Assembly: GCF_000829695.1 (NCBI RefSeq)
Contig: NZ_BBNN01000015.1
Coordinates: forward strand, 372,001 to 436,000
Reading direction: 5' to 3'
DNA: 64,000 bases
Origin: Streptomyces sp. NBRC 110035
GTDB taxonomy: Bacteria > Actinomycetota > Actinomycetes > Streptomycetales > Streptomycetaceae
Shown: one piece after another, positions 51,916-59,517 of the stretch
How the letters are laid out: the number at the start of each line of letters is the position of its first letter
Position numbering within the stretch: the first letter of the stretch is position 1
Position numbers and translations under genes: made by a program
The notes under the pieces: generated by a model
Told to the model about the DNA's origin: nothing
The model's input: only the letters and a program-made list of their open reading frames with translations
Databases searched by the model: none

Positions 51916-51944
51916 CAACGGGCCGTTCGGCCGTCGCGGTTCAA
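51916..51944 (-). promoter_or_regulatory. Locus promoter motif, site G
   Basis: Minus strand: TTGAACC (51944-51938), 16-bp spacer, CCGTTG (51921-51916), 69 bp upstream of the DUF6668-like gene. It would drive the main eight-gene operon down to 42643. Confidence 0.7.
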
Positions 51945-51969
51945 GGTGAGAGGAAGAAGGCGGGCACGC

Positions 51970-52818
51970 ATGAGCGCGGGCACGGGAGAGAGCGGGGAGG
52001 GCGGAACCTCCACCGCCGTCAGGAACACCATCGCCGCAGGCACCGGCTGCGGCTGCCTGCTGTCGCCGCTCGCCCTGCTCGGCGCCCTGGTCGTCGTCAT
52101 CATCATCGGCGGGTTCGGGGTGCTGCTGGCCCCGCTCATCGCGCTGATCCTGCTGTTCTCGGGTGGTGGCGGCGACGGAGGCTCCGCCAGTGAGGACGAC
52201 GCGGACGAGGTGATCGCCATCTTCAACGGCGACGGCCGGGGAGAGCTGGACACCTCGACGGTGCCCGAGGAGCTGGCCGACCCGATCGAGGAGGCCGGCG
52301 AACTGTGCGACGCGATCGGCCCGATCGTCATCGCCTCCCAGCTCGAGAGGGAGTCCGGCTTCAACGAGACGCTCGTCGGCGAGAACGGCGAGGAGGGCGT
52401 CTCGCAGCTGCCGCCCGAGATCTTCGACGAGTACGGCGAGGACGACGACGACAACGACGAGACCTCGGCGCTGGACGCGGAGGACTCGATCATGGCGCAG
52501 GGCCGTTACCTGTGCGATCTCGCCGAAGAGGCCCAGCAGATGATCGACGCGAACGAGGCCACCGGCAGCGTCCTGGACCTCGCCCTGGCCGGCTACCACG
52601 TGGGGATGGACGCCGTCCGCGCGGCCAGGGGGGTGCCGCAGACGAACGAGGCCCAGGGCTATGTCCTCGCCATCCGCGCCCAGTTCGCCAAGTACGAGGG
52701 CGTGGCCGCCCCGCCCGCCGGCTCCACCCCGGGTGTCACCCCGGGCATGGGCCCGGACCCGACGGGCTCGCCCTCCGCCTCCCCGTCGCCTTCCCCGTCC
52801 ACCACCCCCGCCGAATGA
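51970..52818 (+). CDS. Membrane-anchored lytic transglycosylase (SLT), VirB1-like
   Basis: The 282-residue protein has a hydrophobic N-terminal region (about 25-62, two closely spaced stretches ALLGALVVVIIIGGFGVLL and LIALILLFSGGG) and an SLT-type domain (about 95-250). ASQLERESGFNETL carries catalytic Glu128, with GVSQLPPEIFDEYGED in the usual G.xQ place, and LALAGYHVGMDAVRAARGVP follows. The tail is Ser/Pro-rich. VirB1-type transglycosylases open peptidoglycan for T4SS assembly. GAGGAAGAAGG lies before the ATG. Confidence 0.82.
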   Translation: MSAGTGESGEGGTSTAVRNTIAAGTGCGCLLSPLALLGALVVVIIIGGFGVLLAPLIALILLFSGGGGDGGSASEDDADEVIAIFNGDGRGELDTSTVPEELADPIEEAGELCDAIGPIVIASQLERESGFNETLVGENGEEGVSQLPPEIFDEYGEDDDDNDETSALDAEDSIMAQGRYLCDLAEEAQQMIDANEATGSVLDLALAGYHVGMDAVRAARGVPQTNEAQGYVLAIRAQFAKYEGVAAPPAGSTPGVTPGMGPDPTGSPSASPSPSPSTTPAE

Positions 52819-52844
52819 GAACAACGAGGAGGAGGACAGCAGCC

Positions 52845-53855
52845 ATGGCCCACTTCGAGGTGCGGATCTCGGGCGAAGGGCTCGCCGAGATCAACGGAGA
52901 GCCTCTGGTGCCCGCGCCGGGCCAGTCCGTGCACGAGGCCGTACTGGACCGGTTGCAGCAGTACGCGGAGCAGCGCGCGGCGGCGGTCGGGGCAACGGTG
53001 AACGACGGTCCGGGCGGGTCCCACTTCGTCCTGGAGGTGTCCCCCGACGGCTCCAGCCGGGTCCTCGACCCGACGGACCCCGCGCACCGGGCCCCTGAGC
53101 CGACGCCTCTCCCCGCGCCCACCTCTGCCCCCGCGCCCACCTCTGCCCCCGCGCCCACCTCTGCCCCTGTGCCCGCCCCTGCCCCCGCGCCCACCTCTGC
53201 CCCCGCGCCCGCCCCTGCCCCTGCCCTTGCCCCCGCGCCCGCTCCTGCCCCTGCCCTTGCCCCCGCGCCCGCTCCTGCCCCCGCCTCCGCCATAGCCCTG
53301 GCGGTCGCCCGGGCCCGAGCTGCCGCAACGGCACCCCCCGCCCCCGCCCCCGCTCCAGCCCCGGCACCACCCCCCGCCCCGGCGCCGCCTCCTCCCCCTC
53401 CGTCCCGCTCCCTCCCGGCGGAGCTGGCGGAGCAGATCACGCGCATCAACGCGCTGGCGACCACGGGCCGGCTGGAGGAGGCGTCGGCCGAGGCGACCGC
53501 GCTGCGCGAGCGTCTGACGAGTTCGGCGGGCACGGAGCACCCGGACGCGCTGGAGGCGCGGGCGATGGAGGCGTACCTGGCGCACCTGCGCGGGGACCAC
53601 CGGGAGGCCACGGTGCTGGCCCTGTCGGTGGCCCGCATCCTGTGCGGGGCCGGCGACCCGCAGGCACCGGCGGCGGTGGCGAGGGCGGCGGCCGCGTGGC
53701 AGCGGCTGGAGGACGACAGGGCGGCGGAGATCCACGGGAACGAACTGCTGCACATGTGGGGCAGGTTGCACAGCAGCGGCCGCCTCTCCGCCGCGGACGA
53801 GCAGCTGGCCCACCGGGTCCGCACCCAGATGGAGGATCTGTCGGCCTACGTCTGA
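52845..53855 (+). CDS. Protein with the locus-shared N-terminal domain and Pro-Ala rod
   Basis: A 336-residue protein. Residues about 3-80 (FEVRISGEGLAEINGEPLVP to FVLEVSPDGSSRVLDP) repeat the N-terminal domain of the ChW protein at 29763. A Pro/Ala rod (about 85-185, repeated APTSAPAPTSAPAP units) follows, then a soluble helical domain (about 190-335, LAEQITRINALATTGRLEEASAEATALRE) with TPR-like helices. No TM. It is 26 bp after the SLT gene, same operon, with a strong GAGGAGGAGG site. Likely an intracellular part of the same system. Family name unknown to me. Confidence 0.68.
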   Translation: MAHFEVRISGEGLAEINGEPLVPAPGQSVHEAVLDRLQQYAEQRAAAVGATVNDGPGGSHFVLEVSPDGSSRVLDPTDPAHRAPEPTPLPAPTSAPAPTSAPAPTSAPVPAPAPAPTSAPAPAPAPALAPAPAPAPALAPAPAPAPASAIALAVARARAAATAPPAPAPAPAPAPPPAPAPPPPPPSRSLPAELAEQITRINALATTGRLEEASAEATALRERLTSSAGTEHPDALEARAMEAYLAHLRGDHREATVLALSVARILCGAGDPQAPAAVARAAAAWQRLEDDRAAEIHGNELLHMWGRLHSSGRLSAADEQLAHRVRTQMEDLSAYV

Positions 53856-54060
53856 CCCGGGAACCGGCCCGCGAACCGGCCTGCCCCACCGCCCGGGCGA
53901 CCCCGTTCCACGGGGTGGCCCCACAGGCGTTGTACGAGCCGTAAATCGAACGTCAAACGAACATGGAACACCCCTAGGAACACTCCCTTCCCCGGAGGCC
54001 CCGGCTCCAATCCCCACGACTGGGGCCGGCCATCCCAAGGAGCAGGAGCGGGAGCACACC
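53856..54060. other. Intergenic region before the ECF sigma gene
   Basis: A short stem CCCCGT-tcc-ACGGGG (53901-53915) may end the SLT operon. Closer to the sigma gene GGAACAC occurs twice with a 12-bp period (53965-53971, 53977-53983), resembling ECF -35 elements. The locus motif TTGAACC...CCGTTG is absent here. Confidence 0.35.
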
Positions 54061-54606
54061 ATGAACGTGACGGTGATCGGGTCGGCGAGCGCGGTATCCC
54101 CCGAGGAACGGGCCCTGCGGGACCTCTACCTGGAGCACGGACCGGCCCTCTACTCGTACGTGCTGCGCATGCTGGGCGGAGACACCCACCGCACGGAGGA
54201 CGTCATCCAGGAGACGCTGCTGCGCTGCTGGAACAAGCAGAACCTGGCGGACAGCGAGGGGATGGCCGTGCGCCCCTGGATGTTCCGCGTCGCCCGCAAC
54301 ATCGTGATCGACGCACACCGTACGAAGATGGCCCGCCCGCTGGAGATAGGCGGCGCGACCTGGCTGACCGAACTGGGCGCCGAGGCCGACGACATCGAAC
54401 GGATGCTGTCGTCCATCGTCCTGCACGACGCCCTCCAGGCCCTGACCCCCGCACACCGTGAGGTCCTGGAGGCCACCTTCTTCGCCGACCGCACCACCCA
54501 GCAGGCGGCCGTCACCCTCGGCGTCCCCCAGGGCACGGTCAAGTCCCGCGTCTACTACGCCCTGCGCAGCCTGAAGACAGCCCTGGAGGAACGCGGCATG
54601 CGCTGA
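54061..54606 (+). CDS. ECF RNA polymerase sigma factor
   Basis: The 181-residue minimal ECF sigma factor has region 2 (about 20-95: LYLEHGPALYSYVLRMLGGD, TEDVIQETLLRCW, WMFRVARNIVIDAHR) and region 4 (about 125-178: LQALTPAHREVLEATFFADR, then VTLGVPQGTVKSRVYYALRSL). A typical AAGGAGCAGGAG site precedes it. No anti-sigma gene follows; the next gene is convergent. It borders the T4SS-like regulon and is the nearest candidate to recognise the locus promoter motif (inference). Confidence 0.9.
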   Translation: MNVTVIGSASAVSPEERALRDLYLEHGPALYSYVLRMLGGDTHRTEDVIQETLLRCWNKQNLADSEGMAVRPWMFRVARNIVIDAHRTKMARPLEIGGATWLTELGAEADDIERMLSSIVLHDALQALTPAHREVLEATFFADRTTQQAAVTLGVPQGTVKSRVYYALRSLKTALEERGMR

Positions 54607-54745
54607 ACGCTCCCCGGCATCCGTCTGCCCTCGTGAACAGGTCCACCGCCGGGCAGTCCTGTCCACCCCGGTACCGGTCAAGATCCCGGAACGCGCCACC
54701 GGGGTGCCGCGCGGTCACGGAGAACGGGCGGGGCAGGCCACGTGT

Positions 54746-54764
54746 CCTGAGCCGTCGGCTCAGG
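54746..54764. terminator. Hairpin at the winged-helix gene stop
   Basis: CCTGAGCC-gtc-GGCTCAGG forms a perfect 8-bp stem with a 3-nt loop, overlapping the stop codon of the minus-strand gene and lying between it and the convergent sigma gene. Confidence 0.55.
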
Positions 54765-55704
54765 CAGCGGCGGGCAGCCGCTCCTCGCGTCGTCGGCAGT
54801 CCCGGCAGTGTCCGGGCCCGGGTGCGCGGAAGGCGCGCTCGCAGCCGTCGCAGGTCTGGAAGGGCAGCACGGCCGGGCGTTCGACGACCGGTGGGAGCGG
54901 TGCCGGGGGCGGCGCGGGCAACGGCGTTTCCCGGAGGCGGAAGGCCAGGATGCTTGCCGGGCGGGCCCGGAAGGTGTCGGGGAGCCGTACGGTCAGCAGG
55001 TCGGTGATCTCGCGCGGCCCGACCCCGGCCGCCAGCCACGCGGCGACGGCCGGCGCCAGACGGGCGGCCTCCCGAACGGACAGGACGAGAAGGGGATCGA
55101 CGCGGCGCAGGGAGGTCAGCAGGGCGACCGCCTCCGGGTCGGCACCGGCGAGTGGGAGCGCCGGGTCGGCGTCCGTACCCGCGAGTGAGGAGGCCGGGTT
55201 TTCGGCCTCCTCGTGGCGGGGAGCGGGCACCGCCTCCCGCAGGGGCGTGGCAGTGGCCGAGGCCTCCGCGACGGCGGGCTGCTTCCAGGGCCGGGGGTGG
55301 GGCGGCTTCGGCGGCCCGGGAGGTCCCTCCGGGCCGTGGCCGCCGTGGTCGCCGCCGCCGGGTACGTCGTAGAAGTACGTCCGCGTGCGGATCTTCCCGG
55401 AGGGCAGGCGCTCGCGGCGGCGTTCCAGGTAGCCGGCCGCTTCGAGCTCCCTGAGTGCCCGCGAGATGAGGATCTCGCCCTCGCTGAAGTGCTTGCACAG
55501 GGCGGTGATGGTCACGGGGGTGCCGGTGGGCAGGGAGAGGATGTAGACCGCGACGCCGATGGTGACCGCGCTGCCGCGTCGCTGGGCGAGGGCGTTGGAG
55601 ATCACGGTGAAGTCGGCGGCGAGCCGGGTGCGCACGTGGATCACGCCGGAGACCGGAGCTCCGGCGTCGGCGCGCAGGCGCGCGTTGGCCTGCGAGTCGG
55701 CCAT
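54760..55704 (-). CDS. Winged-helix protein with C-terminal zinc ribbon
   Basis: The 314-residue protein has an N-terminal helix-turn-helix region (about 20-100: VRTRLAADFTVISNALAQRR, SAVTIGVAVYILSLPTG, FSEGEILISRALRELEAAGY, then the wing GKIRTRTYFYDVP). A Pro/Gly/Ala-rich linker follows, then a helical middle and a C-terminal CDGCERAF/CRDCRR four-cysteine ribbon (about 285-305). This type is widespread in Streptomyces, often many copies per genome. The target is unknown. The region 55705-55993 upstream holds no other gene. Confidence 0.75.
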   Translation of the reverse strand: MADSQANARLRADAGAPVSGVIHVRTRLAADFTVISNALAQRRGSAVTIGVAVYILSLPTGTPVTITALCKHFSEGEILISRALRELEAAGYLERRRERLPSGKIRTRTYFYDVPGGGDHGGHGPEGPPGPPKPPHPRPWKQPAVAEASATATPLREAVPAPRHEEAENPASSLAGTDADPALPLAGADPEAVALLTSLRRVDPLLVLSVREAARLAPAVAAWLAAGVGPREITDLLTVRLPDTFRARPASILAFRLRETPLPAPPPAPLPPVVERPAVLPFQTCDGCERAFRAPGPGHCRDCRRREERLPAAA

Positions 55705-55993
55705 TGGGAAAGACTGCTTCCTGATCGGTCAGGCCCTCGTCCGGGATGCCCGTCCCGATCGAGGGCCGTATCTGTTTGCGGTTGTCGCGCCGAACGCGCT
55801 TCTCGCGGTGAACGTAACCGCCCGTGTCCCGCCCCTGCAAGCCGGTCACCCGGACGAGTGAGGCGGGCCTTCCGGCAGGGTGGGCGGGTAGTTCTTTCCC
55901 ACGGTTCTTTGTGGAGGTCAGCGGCCCACCGGACCCTCGCGGACAAGGGCCCGGTGGCCCCGACGGACGGACATCGACCGGACCCCGGCCACC

Positions 55994-56215
55994 TCAGGGG
56001 CGGAGCTGCCCGCCGGCCTTCAGCTCGCTTGTGAACGCGGCCCAGGGGTCGTTTGCGAAGCGCAATGTCGGTCCGTGCGGGTCTTTGCTGTCACGGACGG
56101 GGACGAGGGTCCGGAACCCGTCGGCCACCTCCACGCAGTCGCCGCCGGCCTGGTTGCTGTAGCTGCTCTTGCGCCAGGCGGCGCCGGTCGGATCGGGACG
56201 GGACGTTCGCTCCAC
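55994..56215 (-). CDS. DUF397 domain protein
   Basis: The 73-residue protein has the DUF397 pattern AAWRKSSYSNQAGGDCVEVA, then VPVRDSKDPHGPTLRF and W-x-AF. DUF397 genes almost always follow an Scr1-type HTH/DUF5753 regulator, as here, and the pair works as an antitoxin-like regulatory module. It starts with GTG inside the end of the broken regulator gene. Confidence 0.87.
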   Translation of the reverse strand: MERTSRPDPTGAAWRKSSYSNQAGGDCVEVADGFRTLVPVRDSKDPHGPTLRFANDPWAAFTSELKAGGQLRP

Positions 56216-57034
56216 GGTGGTCGTCCTCCGTCACGGATCGGATCATGTCGAGTGACATGAGCGGGGGCAGAGCTGCCGCCCGCAGCCGATCGTAGGCCAG
56301 CGCCAAGTTCCTCACATCGTCCGGATTCTGGACGAGTCGGCCGTAATGCGCGCCTTCCGTGTAGGCGCTCTCCGAGCCGTCCGGCATACTGAGCACCGTG
56401 AGCGAGCCACCCATCACATCGTGCTCGCCCTGGTCGAACGGCAGCACCTGCACGGTGATGTGAGGTTCCTCCGAGGTCCCGAGCAGCCGCACCAACTGCT
56501 CACGCATCACCGCCCGGCCACCGATGGACGCCTGAGCACCGCCTTGTCGAGGACCACCCGCAAATCGGGCCGACTGGGTGTGCCGAGGCGTTCCTGCCGT
56601 CCCGTGCGAAGGGCGACCCGTTCTTCCAACTGGTCTTTGCTTCCCGGCGTTAGACCGACGCGCAGCACCGCCCGCGCGTAGTCCTCCGTCTGCAACAGGC
56701 CCGGCACCACATGGGCCGCGTACTGCCGGACGGCCAACGCCCGCCCCGAGTACTCCATGAACTTCCGTGACCAGTCCGGAAACGCCTCCCGGTACACGTA
56801 CGGCCACAACTCGACCAGCAGGTCGTCCCCGCCGAGGACGGCGTCCAGCGCACGGGCCAACTCCAGGGTCGGCTTCGCCCCGGACGCCCGCTCGATCTGC
56901 GTGATCCGGGTGCTCACCACGTGTGTCCTGGAGCCGAGTTCGGCCTGGGTCGGTCCGGCGGCCGTACGGAGCCTGCGCACCCGCGCTCCGAACAGGGCGG
57001 CCATCGACGCACTGGGGTCGATTGCGTTGGCCAA
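56091..57034 (-). pseudogene. Scr1-type HTH/DUF5753 regulator, frameshifted
   Basis: The first frame (57034-56507) gives an XRE helix-turn-helix (about 10-70) and the start of DUF5753 up to LRVVLDKAVLRRP. It then reads three more odd residues to a stop. The rest of DUF5753 (IGGRAVMREQLVRLLG, VQVLPFDQGEH, YDRLRAAALPP) continues at once in another frame, which runs to 56091 past the DUF397 start. Inserting one base near 56524-56530 would restore the normal join. Either a real inactivating frameshift or a sequence error. TTG start. Confidence 0.72.
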
Positions 57035-57204
57035 GGCGTCACTCTCTTTCTTTACGGACCCATACGTAATGCCGTGTCACCTTTCGAGCGTAGGGCGACG
57101 CCCCGATTCTTGGGTACGGAACGTGACAACTCGCGCACCGAGCGAGACCTCTCCGGTTCCGCCGAAGAAGAGCACCGCACCGACGTACACCGAAGGACAG
57201 GCCC

Positions 57205-57669
57205 GTGCTGACAGAGCCGACCAAGCCGACCGCCACCCCTCCGCCCGACGAACCCCGCACCCTGTCGGCGCAGTTCACGTCCTCACCGCGAGGTGCGCGG
57301 CAGGCCCGGTGCCGCACGGTACGGGCGATGGAGGAGTGGGGATTCCCGCCGGAGTCGGACCCGTCGTGCAGGCTCGCGCTCGTCGTGGCGGAACTCGCGG
57401 CGAACGCCGTACAGCACGCCCGCACCCCGGGGCGCGACTTCGCCGTCCGCCTCACCCTGGACGCGACGGCGGACGTGGTCCGCATCGAGGTGGCCGACGC
57501 CAACGCGACGAAACGACCCCCCGAGACCCCGCCCACCACGCCGCCGGAGGGCGAATCGGGCCGAGGCCTCCTCCTGGTCGACACCCTGGCCCAACGCTGG
57601 GGCACGGTCCCCCGCCACCCCGTCGGCAAGACGGTCTGGGCGGACGTCTCCCTGGACTGCTCCCGCTAG
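57205..57669 (+). CDS. HATPase (RsbW/anti-sigma-type) regulatory protein
   Basis: The 154-residue single-domain histidine-kinase-like ATPase has an N box LVVAELAANAVQHA, G1 box VRIEVADANA and G2 box SGRGLLLVDTLAQRW. Proteins like this act as anti-sigma or anti-anti-sigma kinases in actinomycetes and commonly sit divergent to Scr1/DUF397 modules. The GTG at 57205 starts the frame. Its stop overlaps that of the convergent DUF4291 gene by two bases. Confidence 0.85.
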   Translation: MLTEPTKPTATPPPDEPRTLSAQFTSSPRGARQARCRTVRAMEEWGFPPESDPSCRLALVVAELAANAVQHARTPGRDFAVRLTLDATADVVRIEVADANATKRPPETPPTTPPEGESGRGLLLVDTLAQRWGTVPRHPVGKTVWADVSLDCSR

Positions 57670-58154
57670 GAGGACGCCTCAACCGGTGACTGCGCTGGTG
57701 GACGCAGGTGATCCAGGAGACCGTCGGGCACGGGACAGGGGGTTTCCCGCGGAAGGAGCCGCCGCGCGGCCTCCAGGTCGCCGTCCTGCACGTGCCCGTG
57801 GATCTCGTGCGCGAGGCCGGTGACGTCGGTGATGGAGACCGTCCACTCATCCGCGTAGCGGCGGGCGGCCTCACCGGCGAGCCCGAGCTGGAGCGAACGC
57901 TGGGGAAGGGGCCGCAGGAGCAGATCGCGCTCGGGGTCCCACTGGACGCGGGCCGGGGCCCGCTGCAACTGCCGCTTCCAGGAGGCCCGGTCCGGGTGCA
58001 GCCCCCGCTCATAGTGGGACAGGCAGCCGTGGGCCAGTGCCCACTCGAAGCCCTCGCGGGTGATCTCGACGGCGAGAACGGTTTCCTGCCCCTCCTTGGT
58101 GCCCCACCCGCAGCGGTACATCATCCAGAGGAAGGACGGCTTGATCCATGTCAA
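57666..58154 (-). pseudogene. DUF4291 protein, N-terminally truncated
   Basis: The 162-residue frame contains TWIKPSFLWMMYRCGWGTKE, VLAVEITREGFEWALAHGCL and RVQWDPERDLLLRPLPQRSLQLGL, unmistakably DUF4291. Family members carry about 40-50 residues before TWIKPSF (the YRVYQAY...F region), absent here: the frame upstream of the TTG at 58154 reads only a few plausible codons before a stop. The break coincides with the start of the low-GC island, so the gene was probably cut by that insertion. An 8-bp inverted repeat AAGGCGCG/CGCGCCTT spans the junction (58153-58160, 58210-58217). Confidence 0.7.
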
Positions 58155-58338
58155 GGCGCGTTCACAGACCTTTTACCCGGGTGGTAGCGGGCTTTGATCA
58201 ACGCGATTTCGCGCCTTCCCCTCACTCGAAGCCTTGAGTCATCAAAACGACAGCACCGGTCTGCCACCACGCGTACCATGTCGGATGGTTGGCAACATAC
58301 GTCGCGGTGGCCCACATTGCTTCACCCGCCCCGGGACT

Positions 58339-59517
58339 ATGCCGGGATGCTGGGAGGGGTGTACGGCGCTGGGCGGCAAAACATGGTCCTCTGATGGGGG
58401 ACACCACGCCATCAAGGGCTTCGCTTTTCAGTTCGATGCATCATTGCTGCAAGTCCTGACGAACCCTGGTGTAGCCGTCGAGATCGAGGGCGCACAGGAT
58501 ATTGGCGTTCGCACCTTTCATATCCAGGTCAAACACAGAAGCACCTCTTATAGCCTTTCGCGGATCGCGCGGGCGGTGCGACAAATGATGAGCCAGTTCG
58601 CCACTGACAGTACACTCGGATTCGCGCTCTATGGACATTTCCCCGATCGGACCCCTGGCGAGACATTGCGAATCAACAGGGAAGAGTTAGAAACCGCACT
58701 CGGGAAATTTTCTGACGACTACAGTAATGACATCAAAGATTGGTTTACGAAATCTTTCGAGGTGATTTTTGCACCGGACTTCGTGTCACAATTCAGTTCA
58801 GTCCTTGATCATCTGAAGCGAACGCTTCGGGCACGGAGTGAAGCGGAAGCCCTTTGTTGGCATGCGGTAATCCATGGATACCTGCGTGATGTCATCCTGA
58901 AGCGACCACTAGGAGAGCGGAGCATCACTCTTCGCGACCTGAGAGATCTAGTACACCGGGCTCGCACGGCCGTCTTCGAGGCCAGTTACGCTCAGGTTTG
59001 TGGCCACGAAAAGTATTTGAGATTGATTCGCGAGGAGTACAAGAGCGTCACCGCACATGTGCCACCTCGAGAACGACTTATCCTCGTTGAATGCGACGAT
59101 CAGACTCACCCGCTGGACCTAGTCGACGTAGCAGTATGTCTCCAGCGTCGATACTTCGCCGGCGAGTCGCCAGCACCATATGTATGTTTCCGCGGCCCCA
59201 TTGGATTGCTCTCGATTAAGCATGCTCTTTGGCAGCAAAGAGTGCACTTCCATGACGGGTTTGACTATGGTGGTGCAGAGTTTAGCGTCCAAAGCCTTGT
59301 CTCCCCGCGCCTTCCTGGCCACGGAATCAAGCTGGTCGATCCCTTAGTTTTGGCGCAACTGGTCGGCCATGTGAAAATGAACGAAGTGCATGACTTCTAC
59401 CTCACTGAACCAACGGGGAATCTATCCCCTGATGCCAGGGTGCGGCATGTGATCGTTCAGTCACCTTCTGATCTGTGTGAAGTCTTCAAGAGCGGGGGTA
59501 GCGGTGTCAAGCGCTGA
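58339..59517 (+). CDS. DUF4297-type nuclease component of HerA defence system
   Basis: A protein of about 392 residues whose N-terminal domain (about 20-200) shows HHAIKGFAFQFDASLLQVL, then VEIEGAQDIGVRTFHIQVKH. This E...D...QVK arrangement is that of PD-(D/E)xK nucleases of the DUF4297/Cap4 group. The C-terminal part (about 200-390) is a helical plus alpha/beta region I do not recognise. It overlaps the HerA ATPase gene by 14 bp. DUF4297-HerA pairs are known anti-phage systems in which the nuclease rides on the HerA hexamer. The start is uncertain (TTG 58234 or ATG 58285 are in frame). Base composition is much lower in GC than neighbours. Confidence 0.72.
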   Translation: MPGCWEGCTALGGKTWSSDGGHHAIKGFAFQFDASLLQVLTNPGVAVEIEGAQDIGVRTFHIQVKHRSTSYSLSRIARAVRQMMSQFATDSTLGFALYGHFPDRTPGETLRINREELETALGKFSDDYSNDIKDWFTKSFEVIFAPDFVSQFSSVLDHLKRTLRARSEAEALCWHAVIHGYLRDVILKRPLGERSITLRDLRDLVHRARTAVFEASYAQVCGHEKYLRLIREEYKSVTAHVPPRERLILVECDDQTHPLDLVDVAVCLQRRYFAGESPAPYVCFRGPIGLLSIKHALWQQRVHFHDGFDYGGAEFSVQSLVSPRLPGHGIKLVDPLVLAQLVGHVKMNEVHDFYLTEPTGNLSPDARVRHVIVQSPSDLCEVFKSGGSGVKR

